DNA of 64,000 nucleotides from Echiichthys vipera (lineage: Eukaryota; Chordata; Actinopteri; Perciformes; Trachinidae): the NCBI GenBank assembly GCA_963691815.1, contig OY829658.1:16822326-16886325 (forward strand), in the 5' to 3' direction. Positions 45,345 through 57,800 of the stretch are shown in pieces (the stretch's first letter is position 1; each line of letters begins with the position of its first letter). The translations under genes and the position numbers were made by a program. The notes below the pieces were generated by a model. That model ran no database searches. It was not told the origin of the DNA and saw only the letters and a list, made by a program, of their open reading frames with translations.

Positions 45345-46992
45345 CAGGGTTCCTACGGTCTCATTTAAGCACTTTTCAACCATTTCAAGGTGCATTTTCA
45401 TGCTTTTCCAGCACCTCACAGCTGTGGTAAACTACACATTTGTATGCTGTACAGTACTCAGTATTCAGTTTATTTATTATTGCACTTGTTCATCACATTC
45501 AATTAGATGGTATTTTTCTATAAACAACCAACATGTTTTTTAGACAGCTAAACTCCACAAACATATGACAGAAATAAAATCTACTTTTTTGATCATCTAA
45601 CTAATTTTTCCTGCAAAAATGTCTCTTAAACATGGAGATCTCCTTTTCTCTGTGTTATATCAAATGTGCCATCTAATAGAACATACATTTCAAGCACTTT
45701 ATGCAAAATGCAAACACTTTTCAAACCTTGAGATCATTGGCGCTCAGAGGAAACGCCACAGTCCTGGATGAGTATGGAAAGAAGTATGTCCACCCCCTCT
45801 ACCACTCAATTCACATCTTTACTCAGCTAAATTAAAAGAATTAAAGGCGTTAACACATAATCCCTTTGTTAAAAACACAATTCTGGTATGGTATGAGGTT
45901 CATAAACATAAAGGCGAGATACCTGTGTTATCTCATTTTACACCAATCTGGTGAAACAGTGATTTTAAACCTGGCAAAAAAAGATGTGGGATTCAAAATT
46001 TGGGCAAACAAAGTAAAATTGCTGATATATTTGACAACACTCTCTTGTCGTTTGTCGATCTGAAACAAAAATATGACATCCAACCAAAGCATTTTTTAAA
46101 TACCTGCAGATAAGAAGCTTTATATGTAAGTTACAGAAGTCTTTATCTCTACCTGCACTTGGGCCTGTGGAAGAAATGGCAACAAATCAAAATCCTAAGA
46201 GGGGACCTACTTCAAGGATCAAAGGAAAAGTTTCACATGGTGTGAGGATTTAAATTCAGTAATTTACACCGAGGAATGCTTAAAATCACAAAAAAAACAT
46301 TTGAAACTACTTCAACACAAGTGGATAATGAGAATCTATGCAACACCAACTCAGCTAAATAAATTCAACCCCAATAACCCCGACACGTGCTGCAGGTGTG
46401 GTGGAGAGGGCACACTACACCATCGACCGCTGGTTTGACTCCAAACTGTGAATCCGTGGTATTTTTCCGATAAACCATAACTTTAGCAAGGCAAATAAAT
46501 CTATGATTATTTTTTGCATGCTACAAGCCAAATCCACTATAGCCAAATCATGGAAATCCACTACTAGACCAAGTGTTAGTGTCTGTCTGCAGAAATATCA
46601 GATTCACTGGCTGGAAAACATCTCACTTTTGAGAGTATGTGCAGATCTTTTATGGTGTTCTTAGGAGTCTTTGGGGAGGGGGGCTCATGCCCCTGTATGT
46701 AAACCATCAACAAACGTAAATGCAATGTATTTATTATACGCGTTTGTTTTACTTTTTACTTGGAGGGAGGTGTCGGATTATTAAGATTTTGGACCATGCA
46801 AAATAACACATGCTTCTGCCGTTTGAAGTTTCTCGTTTAAGATGATCCTTGTTGTGATAGTTTTGTTCTGCACCTGTATTTTATCCTGTTGTAGTGATTA
46901 CTATGAAAATTAATAAACACACTTAAAAACAACAACCTTGAAAACATTAAAATTCAAGTGTTAACGGATTTCCAGCACCCGTATGAATCCTG
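45345..46992. mobile_element. hAT-like element split by an L1-like insertion
   Basis: The left end is CAGGGTTCCTACGG and the right end reads CCCGTATGAATCCTG (reverse complement CAGGATTCATACGGG), so the termini are inverted repeats. The left part (45345-45745) has AAGCACTTTTCAACCATTTC and ends CTTTTCAAACCTTGAGA. The right part resumes at about 46935 with CAACCTTGAAAACATTAAAA. A related left end (CAGGGTCCCTACACC) occurs at 49692. Confidence 0.5.
45770..46930 (+). mobile_element. L1-like LINE 3' fragment
   Basis: Around 46305-46425 the plus strand can be translated as HKWIMRIYATPTQLNKF followed by DTCCRCGGEGTLHH. This is the C-terminal zinc-knuckle region of L1-type ORF2 proteins. The copy has stops and ends in a 3' region with AAAATTAATAAACACACTTA. 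Possible target duplication words AACCTTGA flank it. Confidence 0.55.
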
Positions 46993-47315
46993 CTTATCAA
47001 CTAAGTATCCATGTTTCTTTTCTATCTGTAAGAACGCACAATTTCAAATACTTAAATAATACTCCATCCCTAAATGTTTTCCATGTAATCTGGAGAAATG
47101 TATTAAGATTTTATTGTTTACCAGACTGTGCTGGATGTAATTTGACCTCCATATACCAGGTTTCAAATAGACATTTGGAAATAATTGTTCAGTTTGCCAA
47201 GTGTCCCTAGAAAAACTCATTTATTCACAAAGAAAAACTACAAATGCATTATTATGTCGATCTGGATTTCTTTCTAATGAGCACTTGGGGGATATTCATT
47301 TCCACGCAAAGGTAT

Positions 47316-47321
47316 TTTATT
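47316..47321 (-). terminator. candidate snrpd1 polyadenylation signal
   Basis: TTTATT on the plus strand (AATAAA on the minus strand), about 245 nt past the snrpd1 stop codon. Confidence 0.45.
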
Positions 47322-47562
47322 CAGATATGTAATGAAAACAAAAAGGGAAACAAAGTGAAAAACAAAAACAATCCTGTTACCACTGGTGCAATAATACACA
47401 GAGTCACATTTATCCTCTCAAGGATTTTAATGTACAAAAAAAGGAAAAAACATAACTCAACAAAAAAACACGTGGAAATTCACAAAATGTTTCCTCTGAG
47501 AAAAGAAAAAAAAATCCTGTACAAACAGTGAGGAGGTGAGCAGCAAATAGACAGCCTGGTGA

Positions 47563-50500
47563 TCATCTCCTGGGGCCGCCGCGGCCTCGTCCCCTTCCCC
47601 TGCCACGCCCTCGTCCTCTGCCTCGTCCCCGTCCAGCCACTGAGAAGACAGAAGTGACAGTCGACACTTGTCAAACATTCACGGTGGGTATTGCAGCATC
47701 ATTGCGTGGGTTACTCAACATTTAGAACAGACCATCCACCACTGAATACCAAGTCACTTTCTTAAACAAAAACAAGCCGTGGGTTGGTCTTTAAAAAAGG
47801 TTAAGAGGCAGTTTTTGTCCTGTAGAGAGAATTTAAACAGCCACTTACAAAAATAATGTTACTGGTCTTACCATTTTAAATTGTATGACCAACCACCTGT
47901 CTAATTAACAAAGTCAGCTCAGCGTGCGATTAACAACTATCCCGCATTTGCAAGTTAATCATTTCCCCCCCAAAAGTAGTCATATTGTAGGAAGGAGACT
48001 GGACAACTAACTGAGACACCGACACTATTAACAAGACAAAAACAGCTGCTGAAGAAGTTACAGTATAAAAACTAACTTTTCCGAAACACAATTTGATGAC
48101 TGTAAATCATTTGCAGTCAGATTATAATTCACCAGCCATTACCTTCTAAACATGGTTCAAGTTCAAATTTAGGGGGTTGCTATGTATTGTAGCAACATCC
48201 ATAGTTTGACATAATTTTGAGCAAAGCCAGAAAAATAGGGGCTTGAATTCTCCCTTTAGTAGCAACAACAAAGTGAGGTGTATATATTTCTGTCACAGGG
48301 CAGCACCTTTTGCTTTCACCGCTGCTAAAATGACAGGATTCATCCTTGAAGATTTTAAGACCGTTGCCTTAAAAAAGGGTCTAGTTTTAATCAACATCCT
48401 AAGATCAGCAGTGTGCGGTTTAGGACACTCGCCTCTTCTGTAAGAGCCCGTCAAGCTCTTAAGCAGAAACTGTTCATTGTATGTTGTTGTGCACTTCATA
48501 AAGCCTTTGTTCTTTCAACATCCCTGTGTTGTTAATGTGCTAATTGGCTAACTAGCATCTCTGATGGGTCTTCTTCCAGTTTCCCCTTTTTGAATGACGA
48601 ATATAAATTACTCCATGTGCTAGTTGGCCGCAGTCTTTGCGACGACTCAACAGTCTCTGCCTTTGTCGGGTTGGTAGATTTAAATTTGTAAATGTGTCGC
48701 CACTGTCGGTCTACAGGGCCTCGCGTGAGTACAAAGACAGTACATTAATACACTGCGTCTTAAACTTCCAAAACACTCGGACACAAAAAATATACACATA
48801 CTTTCAAACACAAGATGGTTACTGTTATCTCTGCGCTGAACACCTTGATATTTCTCACCTGCTTCTCTCTTCTTGGACTTGATCTTTGGCTCGATGTCAA
48901 CCAGCAAAGTGTCCAGGGGGAGACTGTCAGGAAGGATAAAGTAGCGAATGTTGTTGCCACGGATACTCAGCGATTCCAGCTGAGTGGGCTCCCTGTTTTT
49001 GAGGGTCATTTTCACCGCCTTCAGGTGGGTGTTCATGCTCACATCGACACCTAAATGGGAAAAGAAAGGAAACGGGATGGAAAAACTTGAACAAGCAAAC
49101 ATCCACTAAAGTATGGATCTGAGAGAGAAACAACTGCCTGAAATCAGTGAATGAAAGTATTTTGACAGGGACGTGCACAGCGTCCAGCAGCACCAGGCTG
49201 CTGCCCACGAAATAACCCTTAAATCAATCGTCAGGCTACTGTTCGAACTGTTATAGAGTTTAACCTTGATGAGAGCATTGTATTGACATGCATTAGCTGT
49301 AGCCAGGTGAACCTAATAAACTGTCTCCTGGGTGTATATTTAGAACGTCACCCCTAGGTGCACTTGGTGATCAAGTGAAATCGAAAACTGGAGTCATGAT
49401 GTGAACTTTGAAGAATATAACTTCACTGAAGTTTACACATGTACAGGGGGTTAAGTTCAACTTATTTAAACAAAGCACCAGCTGGCTCTTACCTGTGATG
49501 GTGCCGTGGACCTGGGTGCCATTCTTCAGTTCAATGGTGACCGTCTCATGGCTGAGTTTCATCAAAAATCTGAAAGATTACAGTGTGAACATATCAGTCG
49601 TTGAACTCCAACATTTCCCCAATTATACAAAAACATTTCAACATTACAAACCCCGGCGCGTTTGAATTGTGATTAGGAATGAAAGATACATGCAGGGTCC
49701 CTACACCTTTTCCAAAGTCACATTCAAGCAATTTCCAAGCATTTCAAGGTGTAATCATCAATGCTGATCATTTAGATGTCATTGTGCTATAAACAACCAA
49801 AATTATGTTTCCAGACAGCTTTCTACAGAGGGGCGACGAATTACAGAACACCAGCGTTTCAACGTTTGTAAATGGATTTGTCATTGGTGAGGCAACGATT
49901 AATCAACTAATAGACCAACAGATATATAAATCAACTATTTCGAACCATCTGTTAATGGTCCAAATTCATTTTTCATGCAAATATGTCAGAAATGCTGTTT
50001 TCAGTCTCAAATGTGGAGATCTTTTCTCTGTATTATATGTATTTTCTTTTGAATGCTCAGTTCATGGTAACTCCTTTCTCTATTGTGTATATATACACAC
50101 CTTGTATAAAAAATATATTGTATATAACGTATGCCATCTCATATAAACATACTTTTCAAGCTGTTCCAAGTACTTTGGTTAAAATTCAAGCCCCTTTTAA
50201 ACCTTGAAAGCACCACACTAGCGTTCAGTTTTTAGCGTATCGTTAACTGAACTTACACAGGGCCGGAGAGTTAACAGGCTAACGTTAGCATTCATGTCGG
50301 GATGTTTGAGAAAGATAGTTTGGAAACATTTCCAGCTAAATAAGATTAATCCTGCGGTAGTATACAGCTAAACCACAGGTCAGAAGTTAGCACATATGTG
50401 CAGGGTTATTTGAAAGCCTGGAGCCGGGCCGTTGTAACACCGGACAGCCTCCATTCATTCCGTTCCCGCCTCATCCTCTCAGTTTATTATCTCACTCCAT

Positions 50501-50588
50501 CCTTCTTCATCGCGCTGTTTTCACCACTGCACATCACATCACTCGATACAAAGTCACTTCTCACATCTACTTACCGGACTAGTTTCAT
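47563..50588 (-). CDS. snrpd1: small nuclear ribonucleoprotein Sm D1
   Basis: Four exons (50575-50588, 49493-49569, 48859-49050, 47563-47639) encode 119 residues, the human length, with all phases closing. The first exon codes only MKLVR (split Arg codon). The Sm fold is carried by [20 protein letters not shown] (Sm1) and [18 protein letters not shown] (Sm2). The C-terminus has nine Gly-Arg pairs ending GGPRR, the tail known to receive symmetric dimethylarginine and to bind SMN. The protein is part of the heptameric Sm ring on U1, U2, U4 and U5 snRNAs. A long frame at 47457-47678 is the last exon read out of frame. Intron 1 contains a hAT-like fragment at 49692-50215. Confidence 0.97.
49692..50215. 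mobile_element. hAT-like fragment in snrpd1 intron 1
   Basis: It begins CAGGGTCCCTACACC and continues with CAAGCATTTCAAGGTGTAAT, closely related to the left part of the element at 45345. It ends in AAGCCCCTTTTAAACCTTGA. No right terminal repeat is visible, so it is truncated. Confidence 0.5.
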
Positions 50589-50764
50589 GATGGTGACGGA
50601 CTGCAGAGAGAAATCCTCCACCGAAGACTAAAAATTACAGGGCTCGAGTGAAAACACAGGCCGCTGTTGTACGCTTTACGTTTGTGACGCGCCGATTCGA
50701 CGTCATCAAATGAGCGACAGCAAAGAGGAACCGATCGATTTGACGACATCGCCTCCTAACGGTG

Positions 50765-51150
50765 GAGTAATAAAGATTTATTATTAAAATAAATAAATCA
50801 ATAATACAATAATGATAAGAGTTATTATTAAAATAAATAAATAAATAAAAAAATAATAATAAAAAGAAGATTTGTTATTAAAATAAATAAATGAATAATA
50901 AAATAATAATAAGAGGTATTATAAAATTAAATAAATAAATAAAATAATAATGATAAAAAGATATGTTATTAAAATAAATAAATAAAATATAATAATAATT
51001 AAAAATAAGATTTGTTATTAAAATAAATAAATAAAATAATAATAATAATAACATGATAAGAAGAAAAGAGGATTTATTATTGAAATAAATAAATAAAAAA
51101 CAAAAATAAACAAAAATAAAAAAGAAGATTTATTATTTATTTTATTATTG
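50765..51150. repeat. (AAATAAAT)n / AAGATTTATTATT tandem tract
   Basis: About seven irregular units of a 40-60 bp repeat, each with ATTATTAAAATAAATAAATA followed by an AATAATAATAA stretch and AAGA. Confidence 0.75.
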
Positions 51151-53974
51151 ATTCTTAACAATCCGTATATTCGGCAGATGAAACTTACATCATTAAGTGG
51201 ATCATTATATTTTCAAAATACTATATCCATAAAACGATTTGGTTTAACAAAAAACCCTCATTTTATCTTTTTTAAGGTTCAGATTTTTAATCATATTTAA
51301 CCACTTTGAATAAAGTTAAAACCCAAACATAATACATTTGCAAAAAACATTAGATTGTTTAGGCATTTCAAATGTACTCCCTTAGTTTAGCAGCTCACCA
51401 CAGATGTTTGTTTTTGTTATTCTTCATTCCTTTTTTATGATTTACTGTCTTTGCACATTTATTTATATCACTATTGTTTCTACTATTGTGTATAACTCTG
51501 GAACATGCAAGAAAATAATAATAATACCAATAACATTAATGATGTTGTATTCACGTGTTTTGTATCTACACGTGCTTTTCTTACAGTTTGTTTGTTCAGG
51601 AATGAAATGCATCACCAAGCACTCTCACCTCTTCAATATGAGTTCAGATAAATGTGTGTGTGAGGGGAAGCACAATACAAGGTGTGTTTGAGTTGGAGGA
51701 CAACAGAAGTTTGTCAGTGTTGCTGTGGTTTCCACTGCTGCCACTAGATGGTGCAAGAATGATTTGGTTTGTGTTTTTAACCTGTGGTGTTGATTGGTAC
51801 AGTACCTTGTTCACTGGTATACGTTTTAGCTTAGCTTGAAGACAGTATTTGTGTTCAACTGTTCAATAATGTTGAATATTTAAAGAAATCAAACTTCTGC
51901 ACAATATTCATGTGTTCGTTTACTCAGTCGTGTTTGGCATGTTTGACAAGTGGAAACTGACCGTAGAGGAGCCGAACAGCTCTCACAGGAGTCCTTAATG
52001 TTTACTTTACATCGCTTTTGTTTTCTTTTTGTTACATATTTTTGTTTAGATGGTTTTAAAGCACTGCCACAGAAAAAAAAAATTCTCATAGCGACACACT
52101 TTCAGTTTCTTTTATTGAGAGTAAACTTTGCACTGACACTTTCATTTACAGTTTTGGCCACACATCAAATCTCTCTCATGGACCAACTGGGAATGTATCA
52201 AGTATAATCTATGAAAGTGCAATTTAATATTTTTAAATTCTGAAGTGTTTTTTTAGGGATCGTTATAATATAAACATTATATATGGAGCACAAAATGGCA
52301 CAGGACCATTCCTTTGACACCATAAATCAAATTCTAAATCAAGAAATTAAAAAAGTAAATAATAATAATAATAAAAATAATAAAAAACTGCACACAATCA
52401 GTTCTCCGCATCTTACCTCACAGCACTGCATGAGTGCGACACATTTACAGCATGCTTGTGCAAATTAAAAGACCCCAGACTCTTCCTTCCTGTTGCAACC
52501 TAAAATGAATGTGAATCAAACCAGGAAACAATATCTGAAATCTTATGGGCGACACACATCTCAGCAGGCTTTAGGAAATGTCTTCATCAGCACTTACAAC
52601 CTGTCCAGCACCTTCACAGTCTCGTGTGCAACATTGAGAGGAAAATGTGTACATTTAGGGTTTTTTAATCACTCCAGACCTCACACTTTGAACAAGCAAC
52701 TACCGATTATAAGAGATGCATTTTTGATTGCATACCAAATTCTTCATAACTGGCACCTTTTGCAAAGCAGAGGGAGAGATTTCAACAAAATCAGAATATC
52801 TTTACATGTGTTTGACCATGAAGGTATGATTAGAAACACTCAATTATCATTTCAGTCCCAAAAGCACCAGATCATATCTCACCACAGCAGGCAGTGTTGA
52901 ATTCTCTTGTAAACATTACAGTTGGGCAATAAAGTTTAAAGATAAAAGGCTGAGTGACAGCCCAGGACTCGGAGTGCTACATCACAAGAAAAATCAAAGG
53001 CCAGCTACATTTGAAAGACTTTAAGATAAAGAAAGGTTATTTATAGTGGATCTCTTAATTTCTCTGATTCAAAGCGGTTTTTCTCCGGGGATAAAGGTAG
53101 AATAAAAAAATTTGAGGACAAACGATACTAATGTGCATCAATAACCTCAGTGTATGGCAACAGCCAAAGTGGTGTGTTCTCCGTTATCTTTCATCAGAAA
53201 CTTTGTTTAGCGTGTTTAAAAAGCAATGACACTAATAAATACCAACAAATATGATTGAAACAAAAAAGGCACACAGACCCAACAACTCTGGTCTCAACTG
53301 GAAAACAATTGCATCTCTATAAAAAGGAATACATTTTTTTTTTTTTTAAAAGGATAAATTACAGTAAACACTAAACATCTCCCACTCTACCAACAGCACC
53401 CTGCACTAGCCACCAGCAGTGGAGTCGATATGATAAAAACAAACCCAATGATTGTTCCCTTGTACAGTATTAATTCTTGGTGCTTCGGCTCAGTTTTCAC
53501 AAACGTTTCAGTGAACAAAGTGACAAAATGACTTGAGGAAATCTTACCAATAACATGAAAAGGTAAATGTGAATGATTATAAGAGTTATTGAAGTGTAAA
53601 GTTAGACTCTAGACTTTTTAAAATCTATATTTACATTAACACAGCACATCTGATTTATTCCCTCATACATGGCTGAATCTAGTTTAATCGACTGAATACT
53701 TTACTGATACGAGTCATTTTATTTTAAATACAACAATTCAGATACACACAATATTATGATGCTGTGATACCTAATTTGATAAAGATGTTATCATAATGTA
53801 GTACATGTCAATTTTTGAGGCCAGAATTTTTATTATTATATTATCATTATAATTATAGAGTTTGTGTTAAAGAGTTTTCGCACATTGTCACTGAAAACTG
53901 AGCCGCAGCAGATGTGAAAAAAACAAAACAACAGGAATATGGATGACGCTTGATTGAAAGACAGAATATCATGG

Positions 53975-54160
53975 AATCGGTAGCTGGGTGGTGCAGTGAG
54001 CAGGGAACATACAGAGGGTTCAAATCCCCTGCACTAACAACAAGCACCCATTATGCTGAAGTGCCTTTGGCAAGACTCTGTATTCCTCGACTCTTAGCTG
54101 AGACTGAGGGCAGAGGGACAAGACGATATCTCTTACTGATGTAAAATCCAGAAAAGCTAG
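53975..54160 (+). mobile_element. SINE-like element with tRNA-type promoter words
   Basis: GGTAGCTGGGTGGTGCAGTG (A-box region) and AGGGTTCAAATCCCC (B box) lie 28-30 nt apart, followed by GAAGTGCCTTTGGCAAGACT, a body seen in fish SINEs. The copy is degenerate. Confidence 0.5.
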
Positions 54161-54875
54161 TTGTACAAGCGCGACGTCTACTGAGTAGACAAGTGTATCG
54201 TCATTCTTTGCAGCCTACCAAAGGGAAACATCAGTAATGTGTTGGCTCTCTAACGAAGCAGGCACTGTGTGCATGAAGGTCCCAAAGTCAGAATTAGGCC
54301 CTCTGATTGTACAGTACGCTAAACAAGCTCCAAGGTTACGGTTATCATCATATTTGGCTCCAGGAGGCTCGTGGTTGGGTCGGTGTGTTAATAAAAGTGT
54401 GAGTATACAAGGCAAGTTTGGATTTCAGCGATCAGCACCAAAACTTCACCCTGAACAAACCGAGAAGACAAATACAGGAAATAAATAAAATAAGAAAACG
54501 CAAAACATGTGCAGCGTTTTATGTCGTGATATCAGTAGCTTTCCATTGATGTACTTTGCTCTAAACACTTGTTTCAAATAAAAGCTTGTCTGATTTTAGA
54601 CCAGACAAAAAGCACTTAAAAAAAGAAACAAAACTGTGTATGACATCATCTTTACTGGACAAAGTCCGCAGGGTTTTATGTCCTCTCTAGATACAGTATA
54701 ATACATACAGTAAACACTCCAGAAGACCTACAACTTTCATTGAGGCGCCACCGTTTTATTTTTCTGCTCTCTAGTTTTCCCAGTCTTTGATTTTCTTTCT
54801 CTTTCACTTTCATATCTTTCTCTTTCTCTCTCTCTCTCTCTGTACTTCAACCCTCTCCACATTGTTCTGCTGCTG

Positions 54876-57800
54876 TCAGACCAGGTGTACTTGTTCCTCC
54901 CACTCCTCAGGTGAATGCTCCCCCTCTAACTGAAGGATGAGGTCTAAGTCTCTCTCTGTGGCCGTGGCAGTGTGTGCAGAGCTGTTTCCACGTTGGGAGT
55001 GTGAGCACGGGTGTGTGTGTGCTTCGTCCAGCGACAGGTCAGCCACACACCCTGCGTCCACACCCTCATCGCCAGCCTCTCTGTTTTCCAGCTCCAGAGT
55101 GCTGGGCCTCGACGTCTTCAGGCCCTCCGCACCCTCTGAAGCTAGCCAGGGACTGGCCGACCCTCTGTCTGCTTCTGGCTCGCCCTCCAGGGGCTGCCAG
55201 ATAGGGGCAGGGGTAATGTCCCTGGAGGTCTGGCTCTCGGACTCAGTCTCAGTGTGTGTGTCGGGGGAGGAGTCAGTTTCTGTGGTGGGCGGGGAGGGGA
55301 TGAGGGCCAGGCTCTGGGGGTTGTTCTGGGGGTTGATGTTGTTGTTAAACCAGGCCATGATGTTGTCCAGCAGCTGGGCACTGGCTGTGGGGTCCAGGGG
55401 CTCCAGACTCTGAGGGTCGCTGGGGGTGAAAGGGCCCCCCGGCGGGATCACAGGTGAAAGCAGCTCCGGCTCAAGCTCTGGAGACGGGAGGCACAACTGG
55501 GCAGGGGGCTGGGGGTCTGATTTTGGTGGGCGTTCGAGAGCGTAGGTGGCAGGACGCTCCTGAGTGTAAGCGCTACTGTGTTCGGGGCAGGGGTTGTAAT
55601 AGCTGTCTGGTTTTGGGGTGCTGTCATACGTGGCTGCGTGTTCCCGGTTACATGAACTAGGATGGGCAGGGTTCTGGGCGCGTTCAAGAGCGCAGGAGGC
55701 AGTGCGCTCAGCCTCGGCCAAATAACCACTGGAGTGGCAGAAACTGGGATCTGTGATGGTGATATGGTCAAGCACATATGGAGTGGTCATTGCATTCTGG
55801 TCTGGTCTATGGCTGCAGTCGCTGTAAGCAGGTTCAAGGGTGTACGGAGCAGCGAGTGTGCTGTGGCTGTATGTGTGGTGAGAGCAGAGCTGCTCCTGTG
55901 TGTGTGCGTCCAGGTCATAAGGAGTGGTTATGTTCCCCAGTTTCATAAGGCTGTCTCCCAGCTCCAGTAGCTCTGCACTGAGAGAGGGAGGCGGGGGAGG
56001 GAGGGGGAGGGAGTTTGATGCGGGAGGCTGGGTGGTGGAGTCTGTCCTGTTAGGGGGGCGAGGAGGATCCAGGAGAGAAGTGGGGAAGGAGGAGCCTCTG
56101 GCCCCTGGACGACCATCTGTGTTGAGAGAGTGCAAAGCAACATCGCCCAGGTCTCCTGGGGGACCCGACCTCCTCTCCTGTCCTCTGCCCTGTCCACGAT
56201 CCAGCTCCACTCTCCCCTCCATCCCTCCCTCCAGGCCCCGTTCTCTGCGGGAGTCCTGAAGAGACAGTTGTATGGCCAGCAGGATGTTTGGATCATCTTC
56301 ATCAAGCGAGCCCAGCGCTCTTCTGCGGCCCTCACTTCTCTCTGGACCTTCTGAAATTCAAAAGAATAATAAAATAATAAAACATTAACTTAATTAATAC
56401 AGCACCTTTAAAAACAGAGTTTACAAAGCGCTTTGACAGGTACCCAGACATCAATATAACAGAGAACTAAACAGTAGGACCAAACAAAAGCAGCATTTGG
56501 GAAATAAAAACAAAAAGATAAAAGATGCAAATATAGTAGAATAATAGTAAAGTAAGAGTAACATAAATAAATGCAATAAAAACAACAAACAACATCAATG
56601 AATGAAATAAAATAAATAAATAAAAGCAAGAAAAGAAAGAAAGAAGGATAAAAAGAGAGACGACATAAAAGCAAGTCTATAAAAATGGGTTTTTCAGAAG
56701 AGATAAAAGAAATGCGGCTCATTTTGGGTTAACATCTCCGCTATGTAGCTTGAAGAAAGACACAAACGTGCTTTGAAAGTGATCACTGAAAATCTGGAGA
56801 AAATAAAAGGCACAAATTACTTTTTCCAGTGTGTGAAAGCATTGGTTTGATTCTAGAGATTGTTCTAATTTGGAGGAAGCAGGACTGAAAAACTTTTTTG
56901 TTTGTGTGGCTGAAAGGTCAGGTCTGAGTCTGAACAAAACATCACATTAAAGCAGGGACTGCTTTGTGAAGCTTGATAACAAATTGATCCCAGTGATGAA
57001 TGCCAGATTCATGGAGCAATAACTTAAAATCCCATTAGCTGGTTGTGCGGTGTGGTGACAAGTCAAAATGTATAGATGGAGGCAAAGGATGGAGCTGCAT
57101 TAGGATTCAGAGTCTGTGCTCAGTGCATAAATGACAATGGTACCTTTACAGTGCAACACTGTCTTCGTTTACAAAATGCAACAAAATGTATATACACCTT
57201 TTTAGCTAAATTTCCCTGTGTTTATATTGTTTAAATTGTTCTACAATGTATTGATGCTTCTTCTATGTTTGCTATCCACTTTGCTGCTGTAATAAGGAAA
57301 TTTTCCCTTTGTGGGAATATCTTATCTTATCTTAAACTCCTTTTTGTTATAAAGTGCTTTATGAGGCCAGTATATAGTAAAAATCTTGCCAAACCTGTGC
57401 TGTCACTCCTCCTGCTGGTCTCTGGTGTGTTGCTGCTGCTTCTAAGGTTGTGCAGACTCAGCATGTCTCCTCTGCGCCGTGGTCTGTGTCTGCGACGGTA
57501 CTGGATGTCAGCATAATCCTGCAAAGAGTGATTCAAGCTGGGTTACTACAAAACAAACTGCTGGGTTGTAGGTTTAGCATCAAGCAGGTTCACAATCTTC
57601 AGCACAGGAAACACAATTCTGCCCATGCATATGCACAAAACGCCATGTGCTATGGTGCATTACCTGTGACTGTCTCTCTCTTTGATCTCCTGCTCCCAGT
57701 ACAGAGTGGCGACTCCCCATCTTAACACACATAAGCAAATTAAGTCAGCTGCAGCCGTGGTCATGCATTTAATGACCTCATACTGAAGTAGGTCACTAAG

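Larger units (their letters stand above)
44850..47315. other. ggct upstream region and repeat-filled spacer to snrpd1
   Basis: About 44850-45010 is CpG-containing and should be the ggct promoter. A (TATAA)n stretch follows at 45075-45110. The rest is mostly a hAT-like element (45345-46992) interrupted by a LINE fragment. No host gene is seen. Confidence 0.5.
50640..54875. other. snrpd1 upstream region, AT-rich spacer and probable ankib1 3' UTR
   Basis: About 50640-50760 is the likely snrpd1 promoter (GC-containing, no TATA seen). An (AAATAAAT)n tract follows to 51150. From there to 54875 nothing looks like an exon. The half nearest ankib1 is probably its 3' UTR on the minus strand, with a possible AATAAA complement at about 54755. 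A SINE-like copy lies at 53975-54160. Confidence 0.45.

Noticed and set aside
47457..47678. A 73-codon acidic frame on the minus strand
   Set aside because: It covers the snrpd1 last exon in the wrong phase. The phase set by the upstream exons gives the Gly-Arg tail.
50765..51150. A regularly spaced repeat array considered as a CRISPR-like or satellite array
   Set aside because: The units are low-complexity AATAAAT with no unique spacers, and the sequence is clearly eukaryotic.
54937..56335. Frames over 100 codons on both strands overlapping the ankib1 last exon
   Set aside because: The minus frame continuous with the UIM and the conserved EEWEEQVHLV end is the real one. The others are GC-rich shadows.
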